From positions 1 to 49,491 of the forward strand of contig QHSA01000140.1 in the NCBI GenBank assembly GCA_003220315.1: a stretch of 49,491 nucleotides of DNA. The letters are read 5' to 3'. This stretch comes from Candidatus Rokuibacteriota bacterium (GTDB taxonomy: Bacteria > Methylomirabilota > Methylomirabilia > Rokubacteriales > CSP1-6). The notes below the pieces were generated by a model. The model did no database searches, was not told the origin of the DNA, and saw nothing but the letters and a program-made list of their open reading frames with translations. Both the position numbers and the translations under genes were made by a program. Shown here piece by piece: positions 33,872-43,013 of the stretch (positions are counted from its first letter, which is position 1; each line of letters opens with the position of its first letter).

Positions 33872-34851
33872 CGCGGAACCCCGCCACGCCCGAGCGCCCC
33901 GAGGACGTTCGGGTCGATGCGCATGCCGAGCGAGAGCCCGAGGGCGGCCAGCGCGGTCTTGATCTCTTCGATGGACTTCTCGCCCAGATTCTTCACGTGC
34001 TCGAGGTCACCCTCGCCTTTCTGGACGAGGTCCACGACCAGGTTGATGTCGGCGTTCTTGAGCGCGTTGATCGCCCGCGCGGGCAGTGCCAGCTCCTCGA
34101 GCGTCTTGGCGAGCGCCTCGCGCAGGAAGGCCTCGCCGCCCACCCCCTCGGTGTCCGCGGCCTCCTCTGGCGCACCGGCGGCGAGCGGCGTGAAGTGCTC
34201 CTCGAGGTACGTCGCCGCGCGTGTCAGGGCGTCGTCGGGGCTCACGCCACCGTTCGTCCACACCTCGAGCACGAGCTTCTCGTAGTCGGTGATCTTCCCG
34301 AGCCGCGACATCTCAACGTTGTACGTCACCTTCGTGATCGGCGAGTACGCCGCGTCGAGCGGCAGGGCCCCCGCCGGCGGCGGCGACGTCTTCCGATCCG
34401 CCGCCTCGTAGCCGCGCCCCACCCCGACGCCGAGGTCCATCACGACGGTCGTGGCGCTCTCGAGCGTGAAGAGCGGGACCTCCGGGTTCACGATCTCGAC
34501 TTCGGTCTCGGGCACGTCGGCGCCCGTGACCGCCTTGGGGCCCGTGACCTCGAGTCGAAGAACCTTCGGCTCGCCCGATGGCACCTGGACCGTGAGCTTC
34601 CTGATGTTCAGCAGGACGTCGACCGTGCTCTCCGTGACGCCGGGGATCCGCGCGTCGACGTTCCGCACCCCGTCGATCTTCACCCACGAGACCGCCGCGC
34701 CTGGGACGATCGACAGCAGCGTGCGCCGGAGGGAGTTCCCCACGGTGAGCGCGTAGCCCTTCTCGAACGGCTCGGCGACGAGCCGGCCGTACTGGTCGCT
34801 CAGGATCTCCCACTCGACCTTCTTCGGCTTCTGAAACGGAATGCGTGACAT
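33868..34851 (-). CDS. rpoA: DNA-directed RNA polymerase subunit alpha
   Basis: 327 residues. The N-terminal assembly domain includes GYALTVGNSLRRTLLSIVPG and IPGVTESTVDVLLNIRKL. The C-terminal domain (about 255-315) contacts UP elements and activators: LEELALPARAINALKNADI and LGEKSIEEIKTALAALGLSL. The linker has an Ala/Glu-rich stretch. ATG 34851 gives the normal N-terminus (MSRIPFQKPKKVEWE); the frame remains open upstream as a shadow of rpsD. It is coupled to rplQ. Confidence 0.97.
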   Translation of the reverse strand: MSRIPFQKPKKVEWEILSDQYGRLVAEPFEKGYALTVGNSLRRTLLSIVPGAAVSWVKIDGVRNVDARIPGVTESTVDVLLNIRKLTVQVPSGEPKVLRLEVTGPKAVTGADVPETEVEIVNPEVPLFTLESATTVVMDLGVGVGRGYEAADRKTSPPPAGALPLDAAYSPITKVTYNVEMSRLGKITDYEKLVLEVWTNGGVSPDDALTRAATYLEEHFTPLAAGAPEEAADTEGVGGEAFLREALAKTLEELALPARAINALKNADINLVVDLVQKGEGDLEHVKNLGEKSIEEIKTALAALGLSLGMRIDPNVLGALGRGGVPR

Positions 34852-34871
34852 GGGTCCGCCTGCTCTCTTCC

Positions 34872-35495
34872 CTACTTGCTGTACAGCTCGACGATGAGCT
34901 GCTCGGCTACGGGGATCTGGATGTCGTCGCGGAGCGGCAGGCTGCGCACGGTCCCCTTCTTCTCGTTGGGGTCGACCTCCAGCCACTGGGGCACCTGGCC
35001 GCGGCCCGCGTTCAGGTTGTCGTCCAGGCGCGGCACGAGCTTCGAGGTCGGCCGAAGCTGGACCACATCCCCCACCTTCACCAGGTACGACGGCACCGAG
35101 ACCTTCCGGCCGTTCACCTGGAAGTGGCCGTGCGCGACCATCTGCCGCCCCTCGCGGCGCGAGGCCGCGAACCCAAGCCGGTGCACCACATTGTCGAGCC
35201 GGAGCTCGAGCAGCCGGAGCAGGTTCTCCCCCGTCACGCCTTTCTGCGCCTCGGCCCACTCGAAGTACTTGCGGAACTGACTCTCGAGCACGCCGTAGAT
35301 CCGCTTGGCCTTCTGCTTCTCACGGAGCTGCACGCCGAAGGGCGTGAGCTTGCCGCGGTTGAGGCCGTGCTGGCCCGGCGGATAGTTGCGTCGCTCGATG
35401 GCGCACTTGTCGGTGAAGCAGCGGGCGCCCTTGAGGAAGAGCTTCATCCCCTCACGGCGACAGAGCCGGCACTTCGCGTCGCGGTACCGCGCCAT
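34872..35495 (-). CDS. rpsD: 30S ribosomal protein S4 (zinc-binding form)
   Basis: 207 residues. The N-terminus carries the zinc cysteines C9, C12, C26 and C31 (CRLC and CFTDKC), the C+ form of S4. Conserved PPGQHG and [12 protein letters not shown] follow. The S4 RNA-binding domain has [13 protein letters not shown] and [13 protein letters not shown]. In many bacteria S4 represses its own alpha operon by binding a pseudoknot in the leader; that site was not identified here. The gap to rpsK is 10 bases. Confidence 0.97.
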   Translation of the reverse strand: MARYRDAKCRLCRREGMKLFLKGARCFTDKCAIERRNYPPGQHGLNRGKLTPFGVQLREKQKAKRIYGVLESQFRKYFEWAEAQKGVTGENLLRLLELRLDNVVHRLGFAASRREGRQMVAHGHFQVNGRKVSVPSYLVKVGDVVQLRPTSKLVPRLDDNLNAGRGQVPQWLEVDPNEKKGTVRSLPLRDDIQIPVAEQLIVELYSK

Positions 35496-35505
35496 GGCCC
35501 GCCTC

Positions 35506-35913
35506 CTACACCCGCCGCCGCTTCGGCGGGCGGCACCCGTCGTGCGGAATCGGCGTCACGTCGCGGATCGCGGTGATCTCGAGGCCCACGGCCTGGAGCG
35601 AGCGGATGGCGGCCTCGCGGCCAGCCCCGGGCCCGCGCACGAAGACCTCGACCTGCTTGAGCCCGTACTCCATCGCCTTGCGCGCGGCGACCTCGGCGGC
35701 CGTCTGCGCGGCGAACGGCGTGCTCTTGCGAGAGCCCCGGAAGCCGGCGCTCCCGGAGCTCGACCAGGCGACGACGTTGCCCATCCGGTCGGTGAGCGTG
35801 ACGATCGTGTTATTGAAGGTCGCCTGGATGTGCGCGATGCCCGTGCGGACCTCGCGCCGCTCGCGCTTCTTGCCGCCCTTCCTCCGTGGTGTCGGCTTCT
35901 GCTCTTCGGCCAT
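35506..35913 (-). CDS. rpsK: 30S ribosomal protein S11
   Basis: 135 residues: [20 protein letters not shown] and the invariant [20 protein letters not shown], with a C-terminal [18 protein letters not shown]. The N-terminal arm is lysine- and arginine-rich. It sits in normal alpha-operon order between rpsM and rpsD, with 3 bases to the rpsM stop. Confidence 0.97.
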   Translation of the reverse strand: MAEEQKPTPRRKGGKKRERREVRTGIAHIQATFNNTIVTLTDRMGNVVAWSSSGSAGFRGSRKSTPFAAQTAAEVAARKAMEYGLKQVEVFVRGPGAGREAAIRSLQAVGLEITAIRDVTPIPHDGCRPPKRRRV

Positions 35914-35916
35914 GCC

Positions 35917-36333
35917 TTACGCTCCTGCCTTCTTCGGCGCGGGCGCTGCGGGCGCCGCGGCCGCCGGTTTCTTCTTCACCATCACGCCGCGGCGGGGCCC
36001 CTTCCGCGTCCGCGCGTTCGTGTGCGTCCGCTGGCCGCGCACCGGCAGACCGCGCCGGTGGCGGATCCCGCGATAGCACCCGATGTCCATGAGTCGCTTC
36101 ACGTTCATCGACACCTCGCGGCGCAGGTCGCCCTCGACCTTGAGCTCGCGCTCGATGATGTCGCGGATGCGGCCGACCTCGTCCTCGGTCCACGCCTTCA
36201 CCCGCTTGTTCGGATCCACGTTGGCCCGAAGCAGGATCCGGCGCGCCGTCGGGCGTCCGATGCCGTAGATGTAGGTGATCGCGACCTCGCCCCGCTTGTC
36301 CCGGGGGAGGTCCACTCCCGCCACTCTCGCCAT
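35917..36333 (-). CDS. rpsM: 30S ribosomal protein S13
   Basis: 138 residues from ATG 36333, which is preceded by GAGAGGAAAG. It has [31 protein letters not shown] and the C-terminal [20 protein letters not shown], followed by RTRKGP. A tail rich in Ala, Pro and Lys, about 20 residues long, follows that normal end. The frame stays open upstream through the family 3 repeats, which are not part of the protein. Confidence 0.96.
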   Translation of the reverse strand: MARVAGVDLPRDKRGEVAITYIYGIGRPTARRILLRANVDPNKRVKAWTEDEVGRIRDIIERELKVEGDLRREVSMNVKRLMDIGCYRGIRHRRGLPVRGQRTHTNARTRKGPRRGVMVKKKPAAAAPAAPAPKKAGA

Positions 36334-36350
36334 CTTTCCTCTCCTGTCTC

Positions 36351-36490
36351 TCGAGCGGCAGCTTTGCCGCCGCAACCCCTGTTCGAGCGCCGGCTTCGCC
36401 GGCGCAACCCTGTTCGAGCGCGGGCTTTGCCCGCGCAACCCTCCTGGGGGGCGGTTCCGGAAGGGGGGCAACGCCCCCCTCCGGGTTTTA
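36351..36490 (-). repeat. Family 3 hairpin module between rpmJ and rpsM
   Basis: On the transcribed (minus) strand it starts with the rpmJ stop TAA (TAAAACC). It continues with a G/C hairpin with the outer pair CCGG/CCGG (36457-36484), then CCCCCCAGGA. Three tandem small hairpins of about 30-nt period follow. Read on plus, these are GCGCGGGC-TTT-GCCCGCGC (from 36418), GCGCCGGC-TTC-GCCGGCGC (from 36387), and a less perfect GCGGCAGC-TTT-GCCGCCGC (from 36355), each preceded by TTCGAG or TCGAG and followed by AACCC. Stem bases change in pairs between copies. It replaces the normally short rpmJ-rpsM spacer. Confidence 0.78.
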
Positions 36491-36601
36491 CCCCTGTCGT
36501 GCCTTGTGCCGGGGGTTCTTGCAGATGATGCGCGTCACGCCCCGGCGCTTGATGATCTTGCAGTGCTCGCACCGCGCCTTGATCGACGGTCTGACCTTCA
36601 T
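36488..36601 (-). CDS. rpmJ: 50S ribosomal protein L36
   Basis: 37 residues: [20 protein letters not shown] then [17 protein letters not shown]. Zinc ligands are C11, C14, C27 and H32. Its stop TAA coincides with the start of the family 3 module. It lies 25 bases downstream of infA, in the usual order infA-rpmJ-rpsM. Confidence 0.97.
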   Translation of the reverse strand: MKVRPSIKARCEHCKIIKRRGVTRIICKNPRHKARQG

Positions 36602-36626
36602 CGCTCGTCGGTCCTTGCTCGCCGTC

Positions 36627-36845
36627 CTATTTGAATCGATACGTGATCCGGCCGCGCGTGAGGTCGTACGGCGACAACTCGACCTTCACGCGGTCGCCCG
36701 GGAGGATCCGGATGAAGTTCATCCGCATCTTGCCGCTCACGTGCGCGAGCACCCGGTGGCCGTTGTCCAGCTCCACTCGGAACATCGCGTTCGGCAGCGG
36801 CTCCACCACGGTCCCTTCGACCTCGATCGCGTCTTCTTTCGTCAT
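36627..36845 (-). CDS. infA: Translation initiation factor IF-1
   Basis: 72 residues, the normal length. The OB-fold sequence is [20 protein letters not shown], then [20 protein letters not shown] and [20 protein letters not shown], ending [12 protein letters not shown] 36845 overlaps the map stop (ATGA). Confidence 0.97.
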   Translation of the reverse strand: MTKEDAIEVEGTVVEPLPNAMFRVELDNGHRVLAHVSGKMRMNFIRILPGDRVKVELSPYDLTRGRITYRFK

Positions 36846-37591
36846 TTTCGCGTCAACACCTCGGGCTCGCCCTCGGTCACTGCCACGGTGTGCTCGAAGT
36901 GGGCCGCGAGGCTCCCGTCCTTCGTGACTGCCGTCCACCCGTCGTCGAGGATCTTGACCTCCCAGCTCCCCATCGTGACCATCGGCTCGATCGCGAGCAC
37001 CATGCCCGGCCGCAGCTGTGGGCCCCGCCCGGGATCGCCGAAGTTCGGCACCTGGGGCTCTTCGTGGAGCGCCCGGCCGATGCCGTGCCCGACGAACGCG
37101 CGCACGACCGACAGGCCGTGCGCCTCGACGTGCGACTGGACGGCGTGGGACACGTCGGAGAGCCGCCGGCCAGGCCAGCACTCCTTGATGGCCAGCTCGA
37201 GACTCTCGCGAGTGACGTCGAGCAGCTTCTGGACGTTCGGAGGAACGACGCCGACCGCCAGCGTGAGCGCGCAGTCGGCATAGTACCCGTCCACGATACA
37301 CCCGAGGTCCAGTCCCACGATGTCCCCCTCCGCGATGCGCCGGTGCGGCGAGGGGATGCCGTGGACGACCTCCTCGTTGACTGAAACGCACACGGTCGCC
37401 GGGAACCCGCGGTAGCCCTTGAAGGCGGGCGTGGCGCCCCGGCCGCGGATGAACGCCTCGACGTCCTCGTCGATCTCAAGCGTGGACCGGCCGGCCCTCA
37501 CCGAGGCGCGGAGGTGCGTTGCGACGTCAGCCAGGATGTGACCCGCCTGGCGCATCAGCGCGATCTCGCGCTCGGATTTCAGTACGATCAC
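36842..37591 (-). CDS. map: Methionine aminopeptidase, type I
   Basis: 249 residues from GTG 37591. It removes the initiator methionine. The metal ligands of the pita-bread fold can be placed: D95 (GLDLG) and D106 (YYAD), the His in [12 protein letters not shown], Glu in LAIEPM and Glu in FEHTVAV. The substrate-side His78 is in NEEVVHGIP. The GTG lies 4 bases after the adk stop; the open frame further upstream is a shadow of adk. Confidence 0.96.
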   Translation of the reverse strand: MIVLKSEREIALMRQAGHILADVATHLRASVRAGRSTLEIDEDVEAFIRGRGATPAFKGYRGFPATVCVSVNEEVVHGIPSPHRRIAEGDIVGLDLGCIVDGYYADCALTLAVGVVPPNVQKLLDVTRESLELAIKECWPGRRLSDVSHAVQSHVEAHGLSVVRAFVGHGIGRALHEEPQVPNFGDPGRGPQLRPGMVLAIEPMVTMGSWEVKILDDGWTAVTKDGSLAAHFEHTVAVTEGEPEVLTRK

Positions 37592-37595
37592 GGGC

Positions 37596-38240
37596 TCACG
37601 CCCCCACCACGGCGCGGATCGCGCGGCGGACCGCCTCGATCGACCCTTCGCCCGCCACGGGTACCAGCAGGCCGCGCTCACTGTAATAGGCGAGCAGCGG
37701 CGCCGTCTGTTGCGCGTAGACCTCGAGCCGGTGCTGCACAGTCGCCTCGCTGTCGTCCTCGCGCTGGTAGAGCTCGCCGCCACACTTGTCGCACACGTCC
37801 GGCCTCCTCGGCGGCGCCGAGATGAGGTGGTAGACCGTCTGGCACCGGCGGCAGATGCGCCGCCCGGTGAGCCGCCGCAGCAGCTCCGGCTCGGAAATTT
37901 CGAAGTAGATCACGCGGTCGAGCGCCTGCCCCGAGTCCTTCAGGAGGCTGGCCAGCGCCTCGGCCTGGGCGATCGTCCGCGGGAAGCCGTCGACGATGAA
38001 GCCCCTCGCGGCGTCGGGCCGGGCCAGGCGCTCGCGCATCAGGTCGATGATCACCTCGTCGGGCACGAGCGCTCCCCGGTCCATGTACCGCTTGGCCTCG
38101 AGACCCAGTCCCGTTCCAGCAGCCAGCGCCTCGCGGAGCATGTCGCCGGTGGCCAGGTGCACCACGCCCCACTCGCGCGCGAGCTCGCGCGCCTGGGTGC
38201 CCTTGCCGGCGCCGGGAGGTCCGAGAAAGACGAGCCGCAT
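37596..38240 (-). CDS. adk: Adenylate kinase (zinc-LID form)
   Basis: 214 residues. P-loop GPPGAGKGT (7-15), AMP-binding region ATGDMLREA, and core FIVDGFPRTIAQAEAL. The LID has two cysteine pairs (CRRC and CDKC) that would bind zinc, as in Gram-positive and many other lineages. ATG 38240 is 2 bases after the secY stop. It maintains adenine-nucleotide balance. Confidence 0.97.
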   Translation of the reverse strand: MRLVFLGPPGAGKGTQARELAREWGVVHLATGDMLREALAAGTGLGLEAKRYMDRGALVPDEVIIDLMRERLARPDAARGFIVDGFPRTIAQAEALASLLKDSGQALDRVIYFEISEPELLRRLTGRRICRRCQTVYHLISAPPRRPDVCDKCGGELYQREDDSEATVQHRLEVYAQQTAPLLAYYSERGLLVPVAGEGSIEAVRRAIRAVVGA

Positions 38241-38242
38241 AC

Positions 38243-39574
38243 CTAGCTGCGCGCGAACGCCCCGCTCGAGCGCGACTTGGACCGCTTGAGGAAGCCCTCG
38301 TAGTTGCGCATCAGCAGGTGCGACTCCATCTGGCGCACGGTGTCGAGCGCCACGCCGACGACGATCAGCAGGCTCGTGCCCCCGAAATAGAAGGGCACGT
38401 TGAACCACCTGATCAGGTAGTCGGGGAGCACGGAGATCAGGGCCAGGGACAGAGCGCCTGGCAGCGTGATCCGAGTGAGCGTCCGGTCGATGTACTCGGC
38501 CGTCTTCTTGCCCGGCCGCACGCCCGGGACGAAGCCGCCGTACTTCTTCATGTTGTCCGCCAGGTCGATCGGGTTGAACACGATCGCCGTGTAGAAGTAC
38601 GCGAAGAAGACGATCAGGCCCATGTAGAGCAACGTGTAGGTGAACCGCCCCGGGCTCATCGCGTCGGCGATGGCCTTCATCCAGGGATGGGGCATGAAGT
38701 TGGCCAGCGTGGCCGGGAACAGGATCAGCGAGGAGGCGAAGATGACCGGGATGACGCCCGCCGTGTTGATGCGGAGCGGGATGTGGGTGGACTGCCCGCC
38801 GTAGACGCGCCGCCCGACGACGCGCTTGGCGTACTGCACCGGAATCTTCCGCTGCCCCTCCTGCATGAGCACGACGGACGCAGTCACCGCGACCATGAGC
38901 AGCACGATCACGGCGAAGACGACGGGCTTCAGCTCGCCCGTCGAGATCAGGGTGTAGGAGGCCATGACGGCCGACGGCAGGCGGACGACGATGCCGGCGA
39001 AGATGATCAGCGAGATTCCGTTGCCGATCCCCTTCTCGGAGATCTGCTCGCCCATCCACATGATGAGCGCCGTCCCCGCCGTCAGCGTGACCATCGTCAG
39101 GAGCCGGAAACCCCAGCCCGGATGGGGAACGATCGTGGCGCCGGTGGGCGTCGGCATCCGCTCTAGGCCGTAGGCGATTCCCAGAGACTGGACGGCGCTC
39201 AGGACGATCGTCCCGTAGCGCGTGTACTGCGTGATCTTCTTCCGTCCCGCCTCGCCCTCCTTGGCCAGCCGCTCGAGTGCCGGGATGACGACGGTGAGGA
39301 GCTGCAGGATGATCGAGGCGGAGATGTACGGCATGATCCCGAGCGCGAAGATGGAGAGCCTTCTCAGGTTGCCGCCCGAGAAGAGGTCGACCATACCGAG
39401 CAGCGTGCCCTGCGCCTGGTCGAAGAACTGGGCGAGGGCGTGGCCGTCGATGCCCGGCGTCGGGACGTGGGCGCCGATGCGGTAGGCGACCAGCATCCCC
39501 GCCGAGAACAGGACGCGGCGCTTCAGCTCGGGGATCTTGAAGACGTTCTGGAAGCTCTGGAGGCCTTCGATCAC
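38243..39574 (-). CDS. secY: Protein translocase subunit SecY
   Basis: 443 residues, ten-helix channel of the Sec translocon. N-terminus FQNVFKIPELKRRVLFSAGM. Plug-region motif GMVDLFSGGNLRRLSIFALG, followed by IMPYISASIILQLL. Cytoplasmic loop QEGQRKIPVQYAKRVVGR and C-terminal GGTSLLIVVGVALDTVRQME are present. The start overlaps the rplO stop by 4 bases. Confidence 0.97.
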   Translation of the reverse strand: MIEGLQSFQNVFKIPELKRRVLFSAGMLVAYRIGAHVPTPGIDGHALAQFFDQAQGTLLGMVDLFSGGNLRRLSIFALGIMPYISASIILQLLTVVIPALERLAKEGEAGRKKITQYTRYGTIVLSAVQSLGIAYGLERMPTPTGATIVPHPGWGFRLLTMVTLTAGTALIMWMGEQISEKGIGNGISLIIFAGIVVRLPSAVMASYTLISTGELKPVVFAVIVLLMVAVTASVVLMQEGQRKIPVQYAKRVVGRRVYGGQSTHIPLRINTAGVIPVIFASSLILFPATLANFMPHPWMKAIADAMSPGRFTYTLLYMGLIVFFAYFYTAIVFNPIDLADNMKKYGGFVPGVRPGKKTAEYIDRTLTRITLPGALSLALISVLPDYLIRWFNVPFYFGGTSLLIVVGVALDTVRQMESHLLMRNYEGFLKRSKSRSSGAFARS

Positions 39575-40038
39575 GGAGCCGACACCTGCGCCCCGAGCAC
39601 TTCGACGCGACCGCCCTTCGCCTCGATCTTCGCCCGCGCGGACGCGCTGACGGCGTGCGCCTTCACGGTCAGGGCGTGCGCGACGTCGCCCGCGCCGAGA
39701 ATCTTCACGCGCGAGCGGTCGCGCCCCTTGATGAGCCCGGCCTGGGCCAGGGCGGCGGGATCGACCACCGCGTCCGCGGCGAAGCGGTCGAGAGCCTTGA
39801 GATTCACGACGGCGTACTCGGTCTTGCCGCCGTAGGGGAGGAACCCGCGCTTGGGCAGCCGCCGGTAGAGCGGCATCTGGCCGCCCTCGAAGCCGCCGCC
39901 CTTGCCGCCGCCGGAGCGCGCGTGTTGGCCTTTGTTGCCCTTGCCCGCCGTCTTGCCGTGGCCCGAGCCGGGGCCTCGCCCGACGATCTTGCGCCGGTGC
40001 GTGGCGCCCGGGGCCGGACGCAGCTCGTCAAGCCTCAC
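39571..40038 (-). CDS. rplO: 50S ribosomal protein L15
   Basis: 155 residues. N-terminal RNA-binding arm: [20 protein letters not shown] and [19 protein letters not shown]. Further matches are [18 protein letters not shown] and a C-terminal [20 protein letters not shown]. Its ATG lies 11 bases inside the preceding S5-L30 chimeric gene, an unusual overlap that reflects the altered end of that gene. Confidence 0.96.
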   Translation of the reverse strand: MRLDELRPAPGATHRRKIVGRGPGSGHGKTAGKGNKGQHARSGGGKGGGFEGGQMPLYRRLPKRGFLPYGGKTEYAVVNLKALDRFAADAVVDPAALAQAGLIKGRDRSRVKILGAGDVAHALTVKAHAVSASARAKIEAKGGRVEVLGAQVSAP

Positions 40039-40468
40039 GGGTCACCTCGAGGACGTGCGGGGCCTTCGCGATCATGCCGCGCACGGTTGGGAGGATGTCC
40101 TGGACGCCCGCCGCCTCGAGGATCGGTCGCACGGCGCCGCCGGCGATGACGCCGGTGCCCGCGACCGCCGGCTTCAGGAACACGCGCCCGGCGCCGAAGT
40201 GACCCGTGATCTCGCACGGGATCGTCGTGTCCTTGAGCGGCACGAAAATAAGTTCCTTCTTCGCGTGCTCGACTGCTTTTCGTATCGCTTCCGGCACTTC
40301 ATGAGCCTTTCCAAGGCCCATCCCCACATGGCCCCGGCCGTCGCCGACGACGACGAGCGCCGTGAACGAGAACCGGCGACCACCCTTGACCACCTTGGCC
40401 ACCCGGTTGATGGACACCACCCGGTCGGTCAGCTCGAGCACGCTCGGATCAATCTTCGCTTCCGCCAC
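40028..40468 (-). CDS. rpsE: Chimeric S5-L30: ribosomal protein S5 fused to the tail of L30
   Basis: 146 residues. Residues 1-126 or so are a normal S5, with [35 protein letters not shown] and [18 protein letters not shown], up to [10 protein letters not shown]. The next residues should be the S5 end (KSLGS/KAYGS, NPINVVRAT). Instead they are [20 protein letters not shown], which is the C-terminus of L30. No separate rpmD is present between rpsE and rplO, where it belongs. The joint (near 40090-40095) is in frame. It looks like a deletion of about 200-260 bp removing the last helix region of S5 and most of L30. Either a real rearrangement or an assembly error. Confidence 0.8.
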   Translation of the reverse strand: MAEAKIDPSVLELTDRVVSINRVAKVVKGGRRFSFTALVVVGDGRGHVGMGLGKAHEVPEAIRKAVEHAKKELIFVPLKDTTIPCEITGHFGAGRVFLKPAVAGTGVIAGGAVRPILEAAGVQDILPTVRGMIAKAPHVLEVTREA

Positions 40469-40484
40469 TCACTATCTCCTGTCT

Positions 40485-40850
40485 CTAAAATCCCAGTCCG
40501 CCAGCGCGGGCCGCGTCGGCAAGCGCCTTCACCCGCCCATGGTACCTGTAGCCTCCGCGGTCGAACACCACCCGGTCGATCCCGCGGGCCTTGGCCTGCT
40601 GGGCGAGGAGCTCGCCGACCGCCTTCGCCGCGGCAACGTTGCCGCCGGTCGTGTGCTGGGCCCGGAATGTCTTGCTGCGGCTGTCGGCGGCGAGGAGCGT
40701 CCGCCCCGCGTCGTCGTCGATGAGCTGCGCATAGATATGGTTGAGGCTCCGGAACACGGCGAGGCGGGGCCGCGTCGCGGACCCGCGCACGTAACGCCGA
40801 ACCCGCCGGTGCCGCAGGTCGCGCGCCGCCCGCCGCTCCTTCGTGATCAT
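40485..40850 (-). CDS. rplR: 50S ribosomal protein L18
   Basis: 121 residues from ATG 40850, which overlaps the rplF stop (ATGA). Sequence landmarks: [37 protein letters not shown] and the C-terminal [20 protein letters not shown], then ARAGGLGF. It binds 5S rRNA. The longer open frame upstream is a shadow. Confidence 0.97.
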   Translation of the reverse strand: MITKERRAARDLRHRRVRRYVRGSATRPRLAVFRSLNHIYAQLIDDDAGRTLLAADSRSKTFRAQHTTGGNVAAAKAVGELLAQQAKARGIDRVVFDRGGYRYHGRVKALADAARAGGLGF

Positions 40851-41395
40851 TTCGCGCCGGCCCCCGCCTTCTTGCCGACCTTGCGGCGGACCACCTCGTC
40901 CGAGTACTTGATGCCCTTGCCCTTGTACGGGTCCGGCTTGCGCAGCATGCGGAGCTTCGCGGCGGTCTCGCCCAGCAGGGCCTTGTCCGCGCCGCGCAGC
41001 GTGATCAGCGTCTGCTTGTCGATCTCCGCCGTGATGCCGTCCGGAAGCGGGAAGATCACGGGATGCGAGTACCCGAGCGCGAGCTGGATCGCGCGCCCCT
41101 GGACCTGGGCGCGGTAGCCGATGCCGACGATCTCGAGCTTCCTCTCGAAGGGCTCCTTCACGCCCGCGACCATGTTCTGGACCAGCGACCGCGCCAGCCC
41201 GTGCAGGGCGCGGACCTTTCGGTCCTCGCCCGCGCGGGAGATGATCACCCGGCTGTCCTCGACCTTCGCGCTGAGCCCCGGCGGCAACGGCTGGACCAGC
41301 TTGCCCTTCGGGCCCTCGGCGCTCACCCCTCGATCGACCACCTGGACTTTCACGCCCTGCGGGATCACGACGGGCTTGTTGCCGATGCGTGACAT
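40847..41395 (-). CDS. rplF: 50S ribosomal protein L6
   Basis: 182 residues. [19 protein letters not shown] at the start, [33 protein letters not shown], and the C-terminal [20 protein letters not shown], then KVGKKAGAG. Normal length and order (rpsH-rplF-rplR). Confidence 0.97.
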   Translation of the reverse strand: MSRIGNKPVVIPQGVKVQVVDRGVSAEGPKGKLVQPLPPGLSAKVEDSRVIISRAGEDRKVRALHGLARSLVQNMVAGVKEPFERKLEIVGIGYRAQVQGRAIQLALGYSHPVIFPLPDGITAEIDKQTLITLRGADKALLGETAAKLRMLRKPDPYKGKGIKYSDEVVRRKVGKKAGAGAK

Positions 41396-41401
41396 CGCGC
41401 C

Positions 41402-41797
41402 TCACCACACGTAGGCGAGGACTTCCCCGCCCACACCCTGCTTGCGCGCGTCGCGGTCGGTAAAGACGCCCCTCGACGTCGACATGAGCGCGACGCCCAT
41501 GCCGCCGAGGATCGACGGGATCCGGTCGCGGGTGACGTACACGCGCCGCCCCGGCGTGGACACGCGCACGAGCCCGGAGATCATCCTCTCGTTTGCCCCG
41601 CCGTACTTGAGGTACACGCGCAGCGTCCCCTGCGTCGCGTCCTCGAGCAGCCGGAAGTTCTTGATGAAGCCCTCGTCCTTCAGGATCTCGGCGACCCGCA
41701 CCTTGAGCCTCGACGCCGGGATGTCGACCTTCTCGTGCTCGGCGCGGCTCGCGTTGCGGATGCGCGTCAGCATGTCGGCGATCGGGTCGCTTCGCAT
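41402..41797 (-). CDS. rpsH: 30S ribosomal protein S8
   Basis: 131 residues: [34 protein letters not shown] and the C-terminal [20 protein letters not shown], then AYVW. It binds 16S rRNA helix 21; in some bacteria it also represses the spc operon at rplE. The next upstream gene is rpsN, 4 bases away. Confidence 0.97.
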   Translation of the reverse strand: MRSDPIADMLTRIRNASRAEHEKVDIPASRLKVRVAEILKDEGFIKNFRLLEDATQGTLRVYLKYGGANERMISGLVRVSTPGRRVYVTRDRIPSILGGMGVALMSTSRGVFTDRDARKQGVGGEVLAYVW

Positions 41798-41801
41798 GGG
41801 C

Positions 41802-41987
41802 TTACCAGCTCGCCTTCACGATGCCGGGCACCTCGCCCTTGAGCGCCAGCTCGCGGAAGCACAGACGACACATCTCGAACTTCCGGAGATAGCCGCGCGG
41901 GCGGCCGCAGAGCTTGCACCGGTGGTGGGCGCGGGACGGGAATTTCGGTTTCCGCTGCGATTTCATGATGAGCGCCGTCTTGGCCAT
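41802..41987 (-). CDS. rpsN: 30S ribosomal protein S14, short zinc type
   Basis: 61 residues from ATG 41987. Zinc ligands C24, C27, C40 and C43 lie in CKLC and [20 protein letters not shown] at the start and [11 protein letters not shown] at the end identify the short (type Z) form. The open frame continues upstream without S14 similarity. Confidence 0.97.
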   Translation of the reverse strand: MAKTALIMKSQRKPKFPSRAHHRCKLCGRPRGYLRKFEMCRLCFRELALKGEVPGIVKASW

Positions 41988-41994
41988 ACGCCTG

Positions 41995-42678
41995 CTACTC
42001 CCCGAACGGCATGCCGAGGTGCGCGAGGAGCGCTTTCGCGTCCTCATCGGTCCGCGCCGTCGTGACGATGTTGATGTCCATGCCGCGGATCTTGTCGACC
42101 TTGTCGTAGACGATCTCGGGGAAGATCACCTGCTCCCGGAGCCCGAGCGCGTAGTTCCCTCGGCCGTCGAATCCCTTCCCCGGCACGCCCTTGAAGTCGC
42201 GCACGCGCGGCAGCGCGACGTTGATGAGCCGATCGAGAAACTCGTACATCCGCGCACCACGGAGCGTCACCTTCGCGCCGATCGGCACGCCCTCGCGCAG
42301 CTTGAAGTTCGCGATCGACTTCTTCGCGCGCGTGACGATCGGCTTCTGCCCGCTGATCGATTGCAGATCGGCCGTCGCGAAGTCGAGCACCTTGGCGTTC
42401 TCCCGCCCCTCGCCCACACCCATGTTGATCACGACCTTCTCGAGGCGCGGCACCTGCCACGGGTTCGCGTACCCGCGCTCCTTCATCAGCGCCGGGATCA
42501 CCGTCTGCTGGAACGCCACCTTGATCCGCGGCGGGACCTCGCCCGCGCCCTTCGGACGCCCCTTCGCGACGGCCGCGCCCTGCGGCGCGCCCGCGCCCTT
42601 CTTCGGCTGAGCCTTCGCCGCGGCGGCGGGCTTGTCGGTCTGCGGCTTCGGCGCTGGCTTCGGCGCATCCTTGGCCAT
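41995..42678 (-). CDS. rplE: 50S ribosomal protein L5 with N-terminal extension
   Basis: 227 residues. The L5 core starts near residue 48 with [20 protein letters not shown], followed by [37 protein letters not shown], and [19 protein letters not shown]. It ends [20 protein letters not shown]. The first 47 residues are low-complexity Ala/Pro/Lys-rich and have no counterpart in ordinary L5 (about 180 residues). ATG 42678 is the first start after the rplX stop, 5 bases away. An internal start nearer the core (no ATG; only GTG/TTG) is not excluded. Confidence 0.93.
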   Translation of the reverse strand: MAKDAPKPAPKPQTDKPAAAAKAQPKKGAGAPQGAAVAKGRPKGAGEVPPRIKVAFQQTVIPALMKERGYANPWQVPRLEKVVINMGVGEGRENAKVLDFATADLQSISGQKPIVTRAKKSIANFKLREGVPIGAKVTLRGARMYEFLDRLINVALPRVRDFKGVPGKGFDGRGNYALGLREQVIFPEIVYDKVDKIRGMDINIVTTARTDEDAKALLAHLGMPFGE

Positions 42679-42683
42679 GACCC

Positions 42684-43013
42684 CTACCCCTTGTCGATCG
42701 GCTCGCCGCACCGCTTGCAGATGCGGACCTTGCGGTCGTCGGCGAGCACCTTGATCCCGATCCGGACCGGCCGGTCGCAGCGGCCGCACACGAGCAACAC
42801 GTTCGAGAGGTGGAGCGCGCCCTCGCGCTCGATGATGCCGCCCTGACGCAGCCGCTGCGTGGGACGCTGGTGCTTCTTGACCATGTTGATCTTCTCGACC
42901 AGCACCCGCCCGTCACCGAGGAGGACGCGCAGCACCTTGCCCCGCTTGCCGCGCTCCTTACCCGCGATGACGGCGACCGTGTCGCCCCGACGGACGTGGC
43001 TCGTGGACGCCAT
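42684..43013 (-). CDS. rplX: 50S ribosomal protein L24
   Basis: 109 residues from ATG 43013: [20 protein letters not shown] (KOW motif), [11 protein letters not shown] and [13 protein letters not shown]. The C-terminal half has CGRC and CKRC pairs ([24 protein letters not shown]), suggesting a zinc ribbon as seen in many L24 proteins. It overlaps the rplN stop by 1 base. Confidence 0.96.
   Translation of the reverse strand: MASTSHVRRGDTVAVIAGKERGKRGKVLRVLLGDGRVLVEKINMVKKHQRPTQRLRQGGIIEREGALHLSNVLLVCGRCDRPVRIGIKVLADDRKVRICKRCGEPIDKG

Noticed and set aside
36381-36410. GTTCGAGC resembling a tRNA T-loop, hinting at a tRNA or tRNA-like gene
   Set aside because: No acceptor, D or anticodon arms can be drawn. 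The motif repeats as part of the family 3 hairpin flank. No tRNA was found anywhere in the window.
36351-36441. Tandem roughly 30-nt repeats that could suggest a small CRISPR array
   Set aside because: The units are perfect small hairpins with covarying stems and no unique spacers between them, and no cas gene is present. The hyuA 30-bp repeats are contiguous without spacers as well.
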